This document shows, piece after piece, positions 34,224 to 43,184 of a DNA stretch of 53,876 nucleotides. The notes under the pieces are model-generated. The model saw only the letters and a list, made by a program, of their open reading frames with translations, did not search any database and was not told the DNA's origin. The stretch's first letter is position 1. Each line of letters begins with the position of its first letter. Both the position numbers and the translations under genes were made by a program. The stretch covers positions 1-53,876 of the forward strand of contig JAAVXM010000008.1 of assembly GCA_022790575.1 (NCBI GenBank), read 5' to 3'. Origin of the DNA: Clostridia bacterium (GTDB lineage: Bacteria; Bacillota; Clostridia; TANB77; CAG-508).

Positions 34224-36797
34224 TTAAATATTATCGTTTCTAATTGTTGTAATTATATTTTGCTTATTAATTTTACTTAGTGAGTATTTCATAATAATCC
34301 CAACAATTATTGTAATAAATATAATAGATATAATAACTGCTCCTGTTGGGAATACAAATGGCAATCCACTCGTAAATTCTGCCCCTATGACTACTTTATA
34401 AATCCAGTATGAAATTCCTAAACCTAGTGTAATTCCTATAATTAAAGATTTTACACCATAGAAAATACTTTCTAGTCTAATCATTTTATTAAATTCTTTT
34501 TTTGTCATTCCAACTGATTTTAACATAGCAAATTCTTTACTTCTTAAATTCATGTTTGTTGTAATTGTATTAAATATATTTGTAACACCAATTAGAGCAA
34601 TTACAGTTATAAATCCATATAAAAATATTGATATTAATAATACCATTTTATTTTGTTGTTCAGCTTCTTTTTGATAATTTGTTAAACTTAAGTCAACTTT
34701 TCTTTCTTCTGCTTCTTTTTCTATCTCACTACATAATTCATCAGCATTTTTTGAGTTAATCTTCATCCTAGTACAACTATATTCTCCTATCCTCTCTATT
34801 AACTCATCACTTACAATATACGTTCCATATGGAGTCCATGTTCTGTCCATTGAGCCTTCATCCGCAATTTTCATTATTTTTAAGTTTATTGGTTTTTTAC
34901 CATTTTGCGTTATCCCTTTAATTTCATCACCAACTTTTATGTTCATTACTTGTAATCTTTCATTATTATCATTATATGAAATTGAGTTATCATAATAAAT
35001 TATCCCATCTTTACAATCCTCATATTTTGCTCCAATTTTTTTCAAATACTCATTATATTTTTCTTTTCCTACTGCACAAATTGTAATACTTGCCTTTGCT
35101 CCTTCTTCTGTTTCATAAGTAGCATATTCCTTATATTCTTCTGTCATATAGTCTTTGAGGTCTGCATCTAAATATAATACTCTACTAATTGAATAATCAT
35201 CTAATTGATGTTCCTTAACAATGTTTTGAAAATATTCATATGTTTGTTTACTAGAATCTTCTTTTGTATCATCATATATTGATATACTTATGTTATAATC
35301 AGCTTCTTCATATATTGTTCCTGTTATATCAAATGTATAATTCATAAATGTTGATAAGGCTATAAATATGGTTATACTTACAACTAGTGAAACTACTGTT
35401 GTTCTATATTTTTTTCTGTTCCTTTTTAAGTTCTTATATGCAATATCTCCACCTGTTCCAAATATTTTTTTAATAATTTTTGGAGATTTTACTTTTTTGG
35501 CTTTTATTTTTATATTTTCATTGCTTCTTATTGCATCTATTGGAGAAATTTTGCTTGCTTTTCTTGCTGAAAATATACAAGATAAATATATTGTTAAAAA
35601 CCCTAGTAATATACTTATTACTATAGATATTATTGGCATGCTAAATACAAATTCTATACTATTTGTGAATACATAATCTCCAATTAATACTGTTGATATT
35701 TGCATTAAAATAAATGTTGCTAATACTCCCCCTAATATTCCTATTGGTATTGATATTACTCCTAAAATCATTCCTTCATATAATACATTTCTTTTTATCT
35801 GTTTTTTTGTTGCTCCTATACTTGATAACATTCCATATTGTTTTATTTTTTCTGTTATAGATATTGCAAAACTATTCCTTATTACGAATATACTTGATAT
35901 AATGATTATTCCTATTACAATTCCAGCTAGTGAATATAGCATATTCATAGTGTCATCTGTTCTAGCTACTCCATGCCATCTTAATAAATCTGAGTTAAAT
36001 TTATAATTATATTCCGCTTCAGTATTTCTACCTTTATGCATTTCTCCTATTTTTTCAGTTATCTTATATGTTTCCTTAACATTTTTGTATTTTACAGCTA
36101 TGTTTGCATTATCTCTTATTTTCTCTAGTTTTGTAATAACAGTATATCCAGGTGCTTCATAACTTTCTATATTTCTTTGTGGCCTATTAATTATACCTAC
36201 TATTGTAAATTCTCTTTTTTCTTCTATAGACACTAACTGTTCTTCTTCATGATTTTTTCCACCTTCAGTTGTTTTAAATGGGTTATTTTGATTTAATTCT
36301 TCTAAACCACACATTCTTTTTGCTAAATCTAATGTTATTTTTTCTCCAATTTCAAATGTTACTCCTCCATTGTTTTTAATATGAGACGAAATTACCAATT
36401 CATTTGAGTTTTCTGGCATTCTTCCCTTTTCTAGTTCTAAACCATAATTATTTAATGCTGTATTATCATATTCTATTAAATATACATATGGTTTATATTT
36501 ATTTGTACAATTTTCTAACTTTGCATACCCCACACCTTGTGTTATAAATGCACTTTCTACTTCTCTATTTTCTAATATATATTTTTGTTCTTCTTTTGGT
36601 ACATTGTTAAATACTGCATGATAATCTCCATATTCGTCTTTTGCATATTTTATTATTGTTTGTTGAAAACTTGAAAATACTCCAGCTACTGCACATATTA
36701 ATGCTGTTGATAATATAATTCCAATACATGTGGCTATTGTTCTTTTTATGTTTAATTTTAAGCTTCTTTTTGTAAAGCTATTTAATATATTTTTCAT
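34224..36797 (-). CDS. FtsX-like ABC transporter permease
   Basis: 857 residues. TM1 about 17-40, a large extracytoplasmic MacB-type domain (about 45-280), then a FtsX triple helix (about 285-410: VIGIIIISSIFVIRNSFAISI, YGMLSSIGATKKQIKRNVLYEG), another helix, a second extracytoplasmic domain and a second FtsX triple helix at the C-terminus (NIFNTITTNMNLRSKEFAMLKSVGMTKKEF). Duplicated FtsX modules with SSIGATKKQI/KSVGMTKKEF are typical of permeases acting on peptides, lipoproteins or antibiotics in the membrane rather than true pumps. ATG 36797 with AAAGGAG. Partner ATPase lies 24 bases upstream. Confidence 0.88.
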   Translation of the reverse strand: MKNILNSFTKRSLKLNIKRTIATCIGIILSTALICAVAGVFSSFQQTIIKYAKDEYGDYHAVFNNVPKEEQKYILENREVESAFITQGVGYAKLENCTNKYKPYVYLIEYDNTALNNYGLELEKGRMPENSNELVISSHIKNNGGVTFEIGEKITLDLAKRMCGLEELNQNNPFKTTEGGKNHEEEQLVSIEEKREFTIVGIINRPQRNIESYEAPGYTVITKLEKIRDNANIAVKYKNVKETYKITEKIGEMHKGRNTEAEYNYKFNSDLLRWHGVARTDDTMNMLYSLAGIVIGIIIISSIFVIRNSFAISITEKIKQYGMLSSIGATKKQIKRNVLYEGMILGVISIPIGILGGVLATFILMQISTVLIGDYVFTNSIEFVFSMPIISIVISILLGFLTIYLSCIFSARKASKISPIDAIRSNENIKIKAKKVKSPKIIKKIFGTGGDIAYKNLKRNRKKYRTTVVSLVVSITIFIALSTFMNYTFDITGTIYEEADYNISISIYDDTKEDSSKQTYEYFQNIVKEHQLDDYSISRVLYLDADLKDYMTEEYKEYATYETEEGAKASITICAVGKEKYNEYLKKIGAKYEDCKDGIIYYDNSISYNDNNERLQVMNIKVGDEIKGITQNGKKPINLKIMKIADEGSMDRTWTPYGTYIVSDELIERIGEYSCTRMKINSKNADELCSEIEKEAEERKVDLSLTNYQKEAEQQNKMVLLISIFLYGFITVIALIGVTNIFNTITTNMNLRSKEFAMLKSVGMTKKEFNKMIRLESIFYGVKSLIIGITLGLGISYWIYKVVIGAEFTSGLPFVFPTGAVIISIIFITIIVGIIMKYSLSKINKQNIITTIRNDNI

Positions 36798-36821
36798 CCT
36801 TATCTCCTTTATGTTAATCTA

Positions 36822-37499
36822 TCAATTCTTTTCATCTTTTATTATTTTCCCATCATCAATTGTAATAACCCTATCTGCTTCTAGTGCTATTTTTTCATCA
36901 TGTGTTATTACTATAACAGTCTGGTTGTATTTTTTATTTGAAAGTTTTAATAAAGATATTATTTCTTCTGAAGCTTTACTGTCAAGGTTACCTGTTGGCT
37001 CATCTGCAAGCATTATTGCTGGATTATTTATTATTGTTCTCCCTATTGAGACTCTTTGTTGCTGCCCTCCTGATAATTGGTTTGGCAAATGTTTTTTCCT
37101 GTTTTCTAGTTTTAAAGTATTTAGCAATTCTTCTAATCTTTTTTTATCTACTTCTTTTCCATCTAAATTACATGGTAATGTTATGTTTTCTTCTACATTT
37201 AGTATTGGTATTAAATTATAAAACTGATATATTAGTCCTACTTGCCTTCTCCTAAATATTGCTAAATTTTCATCATTTAATGTGTATATGTTTTCTCCAT
37301 CTATATACACTTTTCCACTTGTTGGTCTATCTACTCCCCCTAATAAATGTAATAGTGTGGATTTTCCACTTCCTGATGCTCCTATTATTGCAACAAATTC
37401 ACCTTTCTCTACTGAAAATGATACATTATCTACTGCTTTTACTTCATTTTCCCCTTTGCCATATATTTTACTTAGGTTCTCAACTCTTAATATTTCCAT
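36822..37499 (-). CDS. ABC transporter ATP-binding protein (MacB/LolD type)
   Basis: 225 residues from ATG 37499 (the GTG at 37508 sits within the AAGGAATGTGAT leader). Walker A GASGSGKST, Q-loop with YQFYNLIP, signature LSGGQQQR, Walker B IMLADEPTGNLD, H-loop VITHD. The LADEPTGNLD form with the VKAVDNVSFSVEKGEF start marks the MacB/LolD/FtsE group. First gene of the transporter and two-component block, with an 11-bp-period box over its promoter (37527-37564). Confidence 0.93.
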   Translation of the reverse strand: MEILRVENLSKIYGKGENEVKAVDNVSFSVEKGEFVAIIGASGSGKSTLLHLLGGVDRPTSGKVYIDGENIYTLNDENLAIFRRRQVGLIYQFYNLIPILNVEENITLPCNLDGKEVDKKRLEELLNTLKLENRKKHLPNQLSGGQQQRVSIGRTIINNPAIMLADEPTGNLDSKASEEIISLLKLSNKKYNQTVIVITHDEKIALEADRVITIDDGKIIKDEKN

Positions 37500-37526
37500 T
37501 TTTATCACATTCCTTCCTATTATTTG

Positions 37527-37564
37527 ATTATATATTAAAATATTAATGTGACTATAAAGTGACT
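37527..37564 (-). promoter_or_regulatory. promoter and response-regulator box of the ABC operon
   Basis: GTGACT at 37548-37553 and 37559-37564 on the plus strand (minus strand AGTCAC twice), period exactly 11. The proximal copy overlaps the position of a -35, and TATAAT lies at 37527-37532 on the minus strand. Box at -35 plus good -10 but no -35 consensus is the arrangement of OmpR-type activation, presumably by the regulator at 33420-34115. Confidence 0.6.
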
Positions 37565-37638
37565 TGTTAAATAAATTAATTAAAAATGGAAAAAAGCCAC
37601 TTAACTATAATGTTTAGTAGCTCTATATTTTATCTAAA

Positions 37639-37669
37639 AGCCCCCCTAGACTAATGTTCTAGGGGGGCT
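37639..37669. terminator. GC-rich terminator of the 37678 gene
   Basis: AGCCCCCCTAGA and TCTAGGGGGGCT, perfect 12-bp arms and a 7-base loop. On the minus strand TTTTAGAT follows. Its six-C/six-G core matches in style the terminator at 8619-8660, which also closes a gene of atypical composition. Confidence 0.8.
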
Positions 37670-37677
37670 AAAGAGAT

Positions 37678-38196
37678 TTAATCTGTTAACCATTTTATTT
37701 TTTCTGGTTCAATCTCTCCACTGTTCATCACTTTAAAGATGTTTCTACGCATTTCTAGCAATGTTTGCACATTGTCAGATGGTATTGTGGCTAGATTTTC
37801 CTCATGTGAATTTGCTGAGTCCATTTCAATAAGTTCGTCAAAAGTGACAATCTTAAGATAGCAATTAGTACCTAGAAAATTTCTGGTAGGAAGTTCAGTT
37901 TTTACCTCGTCTGTTCTTGTACTTTGAACTCGTGTAATACCTAGTCCAGCACCTACAACGAAGTAATACTCGTCATTATCTTTGATAAGGTCACCTACTC
38001 TTAACCTAACAGATGGTATAATAAAAGTAGGCATATTATCAAAATCTGGCTCTTTGACATCAATTACTTTGTTTTTAATTATGTCATAAAGCCTCCAGTT
38101 TTCTCCAATCCTAACCGCAATTCCTATAGGCGTACTTGCAATATCTTCAGCCTGATTAAGACCAAATTGCATGTTTCCTAAAGTACTGCCCACCAT
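37678..38196 (-). CDS. hypothetical protein of atypical composition
   Basis: 172 residues from ATG 38196, fixed by AAAGGAGAAGG 4 bases upstream; the frame extends to 38223 without a site. No membrane segment. Beta-rich middle (PSVRLRVGDLIKDNDEYYFVVGAG) then an acidic helical end (SDNVQTLLEMRRNIFKVM). RVGDLIKDNDEYYFVV looks like a small beta-barrel, reminiscent of phage head or tail accessory proteins, but no family is recognised. Codons include CTC, CGT, GCC and ACC at a frequency above that of neighbours. It lies 53 bases after the zinc-ribbon-like gene and shares its transcript. Confidence 0.65.
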   Translation of the reverse strand: MVGSTLGNMQFGLNQAEDIASTPIGIAVRIGENWRLYDIIKNKVIDVKEPDFDNMPTFIIPSVRLRVGDLIKDNDEYYFVVGAGLGITRVQSTRTDEVKTELPTRNFLGTNCYLKIVTFDELIEMDSANSHEENLATIPSDNVQTLLEMRRNIFKVMNSGEIEPEKIKWLTD

Positions 38197-38249
38197 ATTT
38201 CCTTCTCCTTTGCTTCTTTCCATAGTGACAAGTTTGTCGTGATTAGTAA

Positions 38250-38690
38250 TTATTCAAACTCAAATCCAAGTTTGATACGCTCATAACAAATGTCACCTAT
38301 ATTTCGAAAGCTACATTTGAACTCGAAACCACAATCATGGCATACTTCATTCCCTATATTCATTTTTACAGGGAACTTTTCATAGAAAGTGAACCTTGGC
38401 TTTTCTTCTGTAATACAGCCATTCTCAACAACTTGAGAGAATTTCACCTTTCCTTCTATTTGTGGATTGCCTCTTTGGCACAATTCCTTGGTGGCAAATA
38501 ATATATTATCCTCTTCAAAAAGGATTCTATACTCTCCCTTATAATAGCCATTTGCTACCTCAGAACATTCGAGTTTGAGCACACTTGCTTCCGAATTATG
38601 CTTTCTTACCTCAGGTGTTCCTTCACAATCATGCCATTGTCCACAATATGGACAAATGACCCGTTTTAACTTTAAGCCCATAAGTTTCAT
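38250..38690 (-). CDS. cysteine-rich zinc-ribbon-like protein
   Basis: 146 residues. N-terminal ribbon CPYCGQWHDC (Cys 13, 16, 22), another Cys in the middle (LKLECSEV, ELCQRGN), and a C-terminal cluster NEVCHDCGFEFKCSF plus GDICYERI. Two CxxC knuckles separated by about 100 residues could fold together as zinc sites, with a beta-rich insert between. No known family. Start ATG 38690, AGGAGG 9 bases upstream. Codon use is richer in G and C than the window. Paired with the gene at 37678; leader RNA of about 140 bases upstream. Confidence 0.65.
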   Translation of the reverse strand: MKLMGLKLKRVICPYCGQWHDCEGTPEVRKHNSEASVLKLECSEVANGYYKGEYRILFEEDNILFATKELCQRGNPQIEGKVKFSQVVENGCITEEKPRFTFYEKFPVKMNIGNEVCHDCGFEFKCSFRNIGDICYERIKLGFEFE

Positions 38691-38833
38691 CTTGTTTTCC
38701 TCCTATCTGCATTGGACTTATTGATTTGTTAATGGTTGATTATCTCCTTTCTTTAGAGTGTATTTGTGTCATACACTTTAGGCTACCAAAGTCATTATAC
38801 TTTTGGCATATGCTACACTAAATACTGTTTGAT
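38691..38833 (-). promoter_or_regulatory. structured 5' leader, no known riboswitch
   Basis: Between the promoter (38834-38862) and the first gene lie about 140 bases. They contain CCAAAAGT...ACTTTGG (one bulge) and AGTGTAT-GACACAA-ATACACT as hairpins, then an AAAGGAGATAATC Shine-Dalgarno-like site that is not followed by a clear start. It could encode a short leader peptide or simply be a structured UTR. No riboswitch class was recognised. Confidence 0.45.
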
Positions 38834-38862
38834 ATTATATCATATTTTTCTATAAATCTCAA
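38834..38862 (-). promoter_or_regulatory. sigma-A promoter of the 38690-37678 pair
   Basis: Minus strand TTGAGA (38857-38862), 17 bases, TATAAT (38834-38839). The -10 is embedded in the 13-bp palindrome TGATATTATATCA (38830-38842), the same design as the promoter at 9086-9126. Confidence 0.7.
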
Positions 38863-38877
38863 GTAATTTACCCAAAA

Positions 38878-39468
38878 CTATATATAGCTTATCTTTTTTT
38901 CTTGGATTATTTTATTGACTTCTTCAAGTTTTAGATGTTTTTTCTTCTTATATTTTTTAAGTGCACCTTCATATTCAAGTCTTATATTATCCATTTCTTT
39001 AAAATGTTGTGGTTTTATTATCTCTGGCAATTCATTTGCTCCTTGTATATTTGAGACTTTCAATATATGTTTTACAAACTCTGCGCAATAAAATGTATTT
39101 TTTCTTACAATTTGCTTGTGAATACTAACACATGCCAAACCAACTATATTAAATTTATATTTTTGTTTATTTTTATTAAAATATGTAATTACTTTTTTAG
39201 CTTTTTCATATTGTTCATCAGTAACTAAAATCGAATATACCTCTGCTCTAGTTTTCTTGAATCTTTTAAATGTACCTTTATTTATGTATTCATGTACAAA
39301 ACTTCCCCAAAATGGATTGTATGGGTTTATTCTTCCAAAACTATACATTTCATTTAAATCTGCATCTAATGCAATTGAAGAATGTGTAAACTCATCTTTT
39401 GTGTAATATTTTATTATTCTTGATAATGCTGTGCCAGTGTGTGTTAATATTATATATAATTTTTTCAT
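38878..39468 (-). CDS. papain-like/NlpC-P60-fold (YiiX-type) protein
   Basis: 196 residues. No signal peptide. Pattern of the permuted papain-like group: THTGTALSRIIKYYTKDEFTHSSIALD (candidate catalytic His in FTHSSIAL), MYSFGR, YSILVTDEQYEKAKKV and FYCAEFVKHIL (candidate catalytic Cys). These enzymes act as amidases or thioesterases on cell-wall or lipid-linked substrates; the family is assigned by motif only. The Lys-rich C-terminus (KKYKKKKHLKLEE) is extra. Downstream of the VanY-like gene with a 112-base gap that holds a perfect palindrome. Confidence 0.65.
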   Translation of the reverse strand: MKKLYIILTHTGTALSRIIKYYTKDEFTHSSIALDADLNEMYSFGRINPYNPFWGSFVHEYINKGTFKRFKKTRAEVYSILVTDEQYEKAKKVITYFNKNKQKYKFNIVGLACVSIHKQIVRKNTFYCAEFVKHILKVSNIQGANELPEIIKPQHFKEMDNIRLEYEGALKKYKKKKHLKLEEVNKIIQEKKISYI

Positions 39469-39529
39469 TATGTTTTTCCCCTTATCTTAATTATTTACTC
39501 TATTTTTATTATAACACATTTTATTAAAA

Positions 39530-39555
39530 TTAATATTACATTTTTGTAATATTAA
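39530..39555. repeat. perfect 11-bp inverted repeat upstream of the YiiX-like gene
   Basis: TTAATATTACA-TTTT-TGTAATATTAA. It may end the VanY-like gene (minus strand followed by TTTTAAT) or act as an operator, since a TATAAT on the minus strand follows about 17 bases later before the next gene. Confidence 0.5.
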
Positions 39556-39580
39556 TAATTTCCTAATATAGAAAATTATG

Positions 39581-40342
39581 TTATTGTTCTTGTAAATATT
39601 CTACATACTCTTCTAAACACATACATAACTTATTCATTTCTTTTGCATGTTCTTCTCCAACATATCTCCAATGCCATGGTTCATATTTAATCCCTGTTTG
39701 TTCTTCTTTATCTTCTGGATATCTTAAAATAAAACCATAATCTTCTGCATTTTCCTTTAGCCACTTAAATGCTTCTGTTTTTGCAAATTTACTGTCCACA
39801 TAATTAAAGTCGACTCCCAACCCTAGATTGTGGTCACTTGCACCTGGTTGATTTATAAATTTCAAAGTCAATGCAATAGCTTCTTCTCGTGTTTTTCCCT
39901 CTTCCATGTATTTTTTTATACTTTTTTCATATACATTTTTTTGTGAAGCTATACTTCTATAGCCAGATTGAACCCATACATCTACTATTCCATCTTTTCT
40001 CATATCATCAGTCATCTTTTTTAAATATGATATTGCTCTTGAATCAAATTGTCTTTCTTTATCTATATTTGATAGTTCTACTTGAAAATCCTCTGGCAAT
40101 ACATTTTCACTATTTGCCAAAACTAATCTCCAATCCGTAATTTTTTTATTAACTATTATAGGTTCTTGCTCTTCATCGATTATTTCATTACGTAACTTAT
40201 TATCTACTACATGTGTCTTTTCTGCCTTTTTCTTTATTATAATTTTATGTATAACTAATATAAATATTATAATAATTACTACAGTTATAATCTTTTTAAT
40301 TCTTCTTATAATTTTTCTTTTCTTTTTTTCTACATTATTCAT
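39581..40342 (-). CDS. VanY/LdcB-type D,D- (or L,D-) carboxypeptidase
   Basis: 253 residues. Lys-rich cytoplasmic start, membrane helix about 18-36 (IITVVIIIIFILVIHKIII), linker, then the peptidase: QSGYRSIASQKNVYEKSI, SDHNLGLGVDFNY (SxHxxGxxxD zinc ligands) and EPWHWRYVG (catalytic and third ligand). Trims terminal D-amino acids from stem peptides on the outer face. Without van genes nearby it is probably a housekeeping envelope enzyme. Stop shares the gap with a palindrome; mnmA lies 42 bases upstream. Confidence 0.88.
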   Translation of the reverse strand: MNNVEKKKRKIIRRIKKIITVVIIIIFILVIHKIIIKKKAEKTHVVDNKLRNEIIDEEQEPIIVNKKITDWRLVLANSENVLPEDFQVELSNIDKERQFDSRAISYLKKMTDDMRKDGIVDVWVQSGYRSIASQKNVYEKSIKKYMEEGKTREEAIALTLKFINQPGASDHNLGLGVDFNYVDSKFAKTEAFKWLKENAEDYGFILRYPEDKEEQTGIKYEPWHWRYVGEEHAKEMNKLCMCLEEYVEYLQEQ

Positions 40343-40384
40343 ATATTCTTCATTTAATTAAACTTATATTTCAATAATTTAATA

Positions 40385-41446
40385 TTAGCTAATTATTCCC
40401 CCTCCTAGAACAATATCATCAATATAAAATACTGCTGATTGTCCTGGCGTTATTGCTTTTTGTGGCTCTTCAAATATAATTTCTATATCTTTTCCATATT
40501 GCATTATTTTTGCTTTTGCTTGTTTAGCAGAATACCTTGTCTTTACTTCTACTTCTAATGGTTCTTTTATCTCATCTACTAATAGTAAGTTTATATTTCT
40601 AACTGTAATTGTCTTTTTATATAATTCACTTTCTTCTCCTACTATTACTTCATTTCTTTCTGCGTTAAACCCTAATACAAATAATGGCGTTTGATGTGAT
40701 ATTCCTAGTCCTTTTCTTTGTCCAATTGTGTAGTTGTATAGTCCAGTGTGTTTTCCTAGTACATTTCCTTTCGAGTCTACTATGTCTCCTATTTTTGGTT
40801 TTATATATGAATTGTTTTCTAAAAATCTCTTATAATTACCATCTGGTATAAAACATATATCTTCACTATCTGGCTTATTTGCAACTTTTAATTTGTTTTT
40901 TTGGGCTATCTCTCTTATTTCATCTTTATTTTCAAATCCTGCTAATGGAAATAAAATATGACTAATTAGTTCTTTAGGAATATTCCATAATACATAACTT
41001 TGGTCTTTTTTTCCTGCATTTGACTTTTTTAATACCCATCTATCATATTTTTTACTATATTCTGTTTTAGCATAATGTCCTGTTGCTATATAATAACAGC
41101 CTAATTCCTTAGCTTTTTCCCACATAACCCCGAATTTCATATATTTGTTACATTCTATACATGGGTTTGGAGTTTTACAATTTGAATAACATTTTATGAA
41201 ATCTTCTATTACATGTTTTCTAAACTCTTTTTTACAATTATATATATAATGCGATATACCAATTTGATTACATACATTTTGGGCATCAATATGTGTATCT
41301 CTACTAAAATCATTATCCTCTGTAAATAACTCTAATGTAGCTCCTATTACTTGATATCCTTCTTTTTTTAAGATAAGTGCTGAAACACTACTATCAACAC
41401 CTCCACTCATCCCTATTAGTACCTTTTTCTTTTCCATTTCTTTCAT
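40385..41446 (-). CDS. mnmA: tRNA 2-thiouridine synthase MnmA
   Basis: 353 residues. PP-loop LIGMSGGVDSSVSALIL, catalytic Cys in TPNPCIECNKYMKFG and the second Cys in DSEDICFIPDGNYKRF, then the tRNA-binding GKHTGLYNYTIGQRKGLGI and the C-terminal barrel GQSAVFY. MnmA installs s2U34 in tRNA-Lys/Glu/Gln from a persulfide supplied by a cysteine desulfurase. In this operon sufS and sufU lie just upstream, so SufS is the likely donor. Start taken at ATG 41446 (AAGGGA 12 bases upstream); ATG 41437 is possible. Confidence 0.95.
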   Translation of the reverse strand: MKEMEKKKVLIGMSGGVDSSVSALILKKEGYQVIGATLELFTEDNDFSRDTHIDAQNVCNQIGISHYIYNCKKEFRKHVIEDFIKCYSNCKTPNPCIECNKYMKFGVMWEKAKELGCYYIATGHYAKTEYSKKYDRWVLKKSNAGKKDQSYVLWNIPKELISHILFPLAGFENKDEIREIAQKNKLKVANKPDSEDICFIPDGNYKRFLENNSYIKPKIGDIVDSKGNVLGKHTGLYNYTIGQRKGLGISHQTPLFVLGFNAERNEVIVGEESELYKKTITVRNINLLLVDEIKEPLEVEVKTRYSAKQAKAKIMQYGKDIEIIFEEPQKAITPGQSAVFYIDDIVLGGGIIS

Positions 41447-41505
41447 TATCTGCTATTGTCCCTTTCTTGTTATTCAAATTTTATTGTTGAAAAGAGATTA
41501 AATCT

Positions 41506-41940
41506 TTACTTATTGTCATGTAACATATCATCCACTGTATGCCATGCAAGTAATGCACATTTTACTCTAGCAGGCATATTAGATACGTTTTTAAAAGCAA
41601 TTGCATCTTCCAATTTTTTTAGTTCATCTTCATCTTTAATTTCTCGTTTTATCATTTCTATAAATGTTTTTATTATTTCTTTTGCTTCTATAATTGTTTT
41701 TCCCTTTAATGTGTCAATCATTATAGAAGTTGACGCTTGTGAAATTGCACATCCATGCCCTGTAAATGCCATATCTTGTATGATGTTATTATCTATCTTT
41801 AATTCTAATGTTATTTCATCTCCACAATTTGGATTATGTCCAATTTCTGTATAATCCGCTTCTTTTAGCTTTTTCTTATTATATGAGTTCATACTATGTT
41901 CCATTATTAGTTCATTATAAACCTCTGTTAAATCTTCCAT
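41506..41940 (-). CDS. sufU: SufU-type Fe-S scaffold / sulfurtransferase
   Basis: 144 residues. NPNCGDEITL, GHGCAISQASTS and ARVKCALLAWH supply the three Cys of the SufU/IscU family, and the Asp after the first Cys is present. The insertion typical of SufU between the second and third Cys is there (KGKTIIEAKEIIKTF...). SufU binds zinc and relays persulfide from SufS. It lies 16 bases after sufS. Confidence 0.92.
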   Translation of the reverse strand: MEDLTEVYNELIMEHSMNSYNKKKLKEADYTEIGHNPNCGDEITLELKIDNNIIQDMAFTGHGCAISQASTSIMIDTLKGKTIIEAKEIIKTFIEMIKREIKDEDELKKLEDAIAFKNVSNMPARVKCALLAWHTVDDMLHDNK

Positions 41941-41956
41941 GTTATTCCTTTCTCAT

Positions 41957-43165
41957 CTATATAGATATATATTTTTTGAACATTTCATATGTCTTTTTTA
42001 GTCCTTCAATTAATTTATCTACATCCTCTTTAGTATTATAAAAAGAAAAACTTGCTCTACAGGTAGAATCAATATTTAAAAACCTCATAAGTGGTTGTGC
42101 ACAGTGATTCCCTGAACGTATGCATATATTCATTGAATTCAATATACTAGCAACATCATGTGGATGTACTCCTTTTATGTTAAATGAAATTACTCCAGAA
42201 TGATTTTCTTCATTTGGTGTTAAATATAATGTCATAAACTCCAATTTTGATAATTCTTGTCTAGCATATAAAATAACATTTTTTTCAATTTCTTGTATTT
42301 TATCATATCCTATTTTTTGAATATATTCAATAGCTGAACCAAGACCTATTACACCTTCAACATTTTGTGTTCCCGCTTCAAATTTATTTGGAAGTGGTGC
42401 AAATGTTGTTTCTTGTTCATACACATATTCTATCATATCTCCTCCCATTAAGAAAGGACTCATTTTATCTAGTATCTCCTTTTTCCCATATAATACACCT
42501 ATTCCAAGTGGTGCTAACATCTTATGCCCTGAAAATACTAAAAAATCACAATCTAATTCTTGTACATCTATTTTCATATGAGATATACTTTGTGAAGCAT
42601 CAACAATTACAATTGCTCCTTTTTTATGTGCATACTCTATTATTTTTTTCACATTGTTTATTGTTCCTAAAGCATTTGATACATGTGCAATTCCAACAAT
42701 TTTTGTTTTATCTGTTATTTTTGTTTCTATTTCTTGATTTGACAACTCAAATTGGTCATTTATATACATATATTTTAGTTTACTACCTGTTGCCTTTGTT
42801 ACTTTTTGCCATGGTACTAAATTAGAATGATGTTCCATTATTGAAATAACTACTTCATCGTCTTCTTTTAGGTTACCCATTCCATATGAATATGCAATTA
42901 AATTTAAACTCTCTGTTGCATTTTTTGAAAATATTATCTCTTCTCTATTTTTTGCATTTATAAATTCTGAAATTTTAGTTCTTGTATTTTCGTATATTTC
43001 TGTTGCTTCTGCACTTAAGTCATATGCTCCTCTATGTGGATTTGCATTATATTTATTATAAAATTCTTGTACTGCTTGTATTACTTGTTTTGGTTTTTGT
43101 GATGTTGCTCCACTGTCTAAATATACTATATTACTATTTTCTAATAATGGAAAGTCTCTTTTCAT
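41957..43165 (-). CDS. sufS: cysteine desulfurase SufS
   Basis: 402 residues. PLP lysine 215 in FSGHKMLAPLGIGVLYG, substrate-pocket DSGATSQKP near the start, and the persulfide Cys 355 in RSGNHCAQPLMR on a short loop, which is the group II (SufS) form. Takes sulfur from cysteine for SUF assembly and, here, probably for MnmA. It lies between sufD and sufU. Confidence 0.95.
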   Translation of the reverse strand: MKRDFPLLENSNIVYLDSGATSQKPKQVIQAVQEFYNKYNANPHRGAYDLSAEATEIYENTRTKISEFINAKNREEIIFSKNATESLNLIAYSYGMGNLKEDDEVVISIMEHHSNLVPWQKVTKATGSKLKYMYINDQFELSNQEIETKITDKTKIVGIAHVSNALGTINNVKKIIEYAHKKGAIVIVDASQSISHMKIDVQELDCDFLVFSGHKMLAPLGIGVLYGKKEILDKMSPFLMGGDMIEYVYEQETTFAPLPNKFEAGTQNVEGVIGLGSAIEYIQKIGYDKIQEIEKNVILYARQELSKLEFMTLYLTPNEENHSGVISFNIKGVHPHDVASILNSMNICIRSGNHCAQPLMRFLNIDSTCRASFSFYNTKEDVDKLIEGLKKTYEMFKKYISI

Positions 43166-43184
43166 ATTTAATCACATTCCTTTT

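Noticed and set aside
34224..37499. Calling the transporter a bacitracin BceAB system
   Set aside because: Bce permeases have a single large loop between helices 7 and 8 and small intramembrane kinases; here the permease has two FtsX modules with two outer domains and the kinase is 683 residues.
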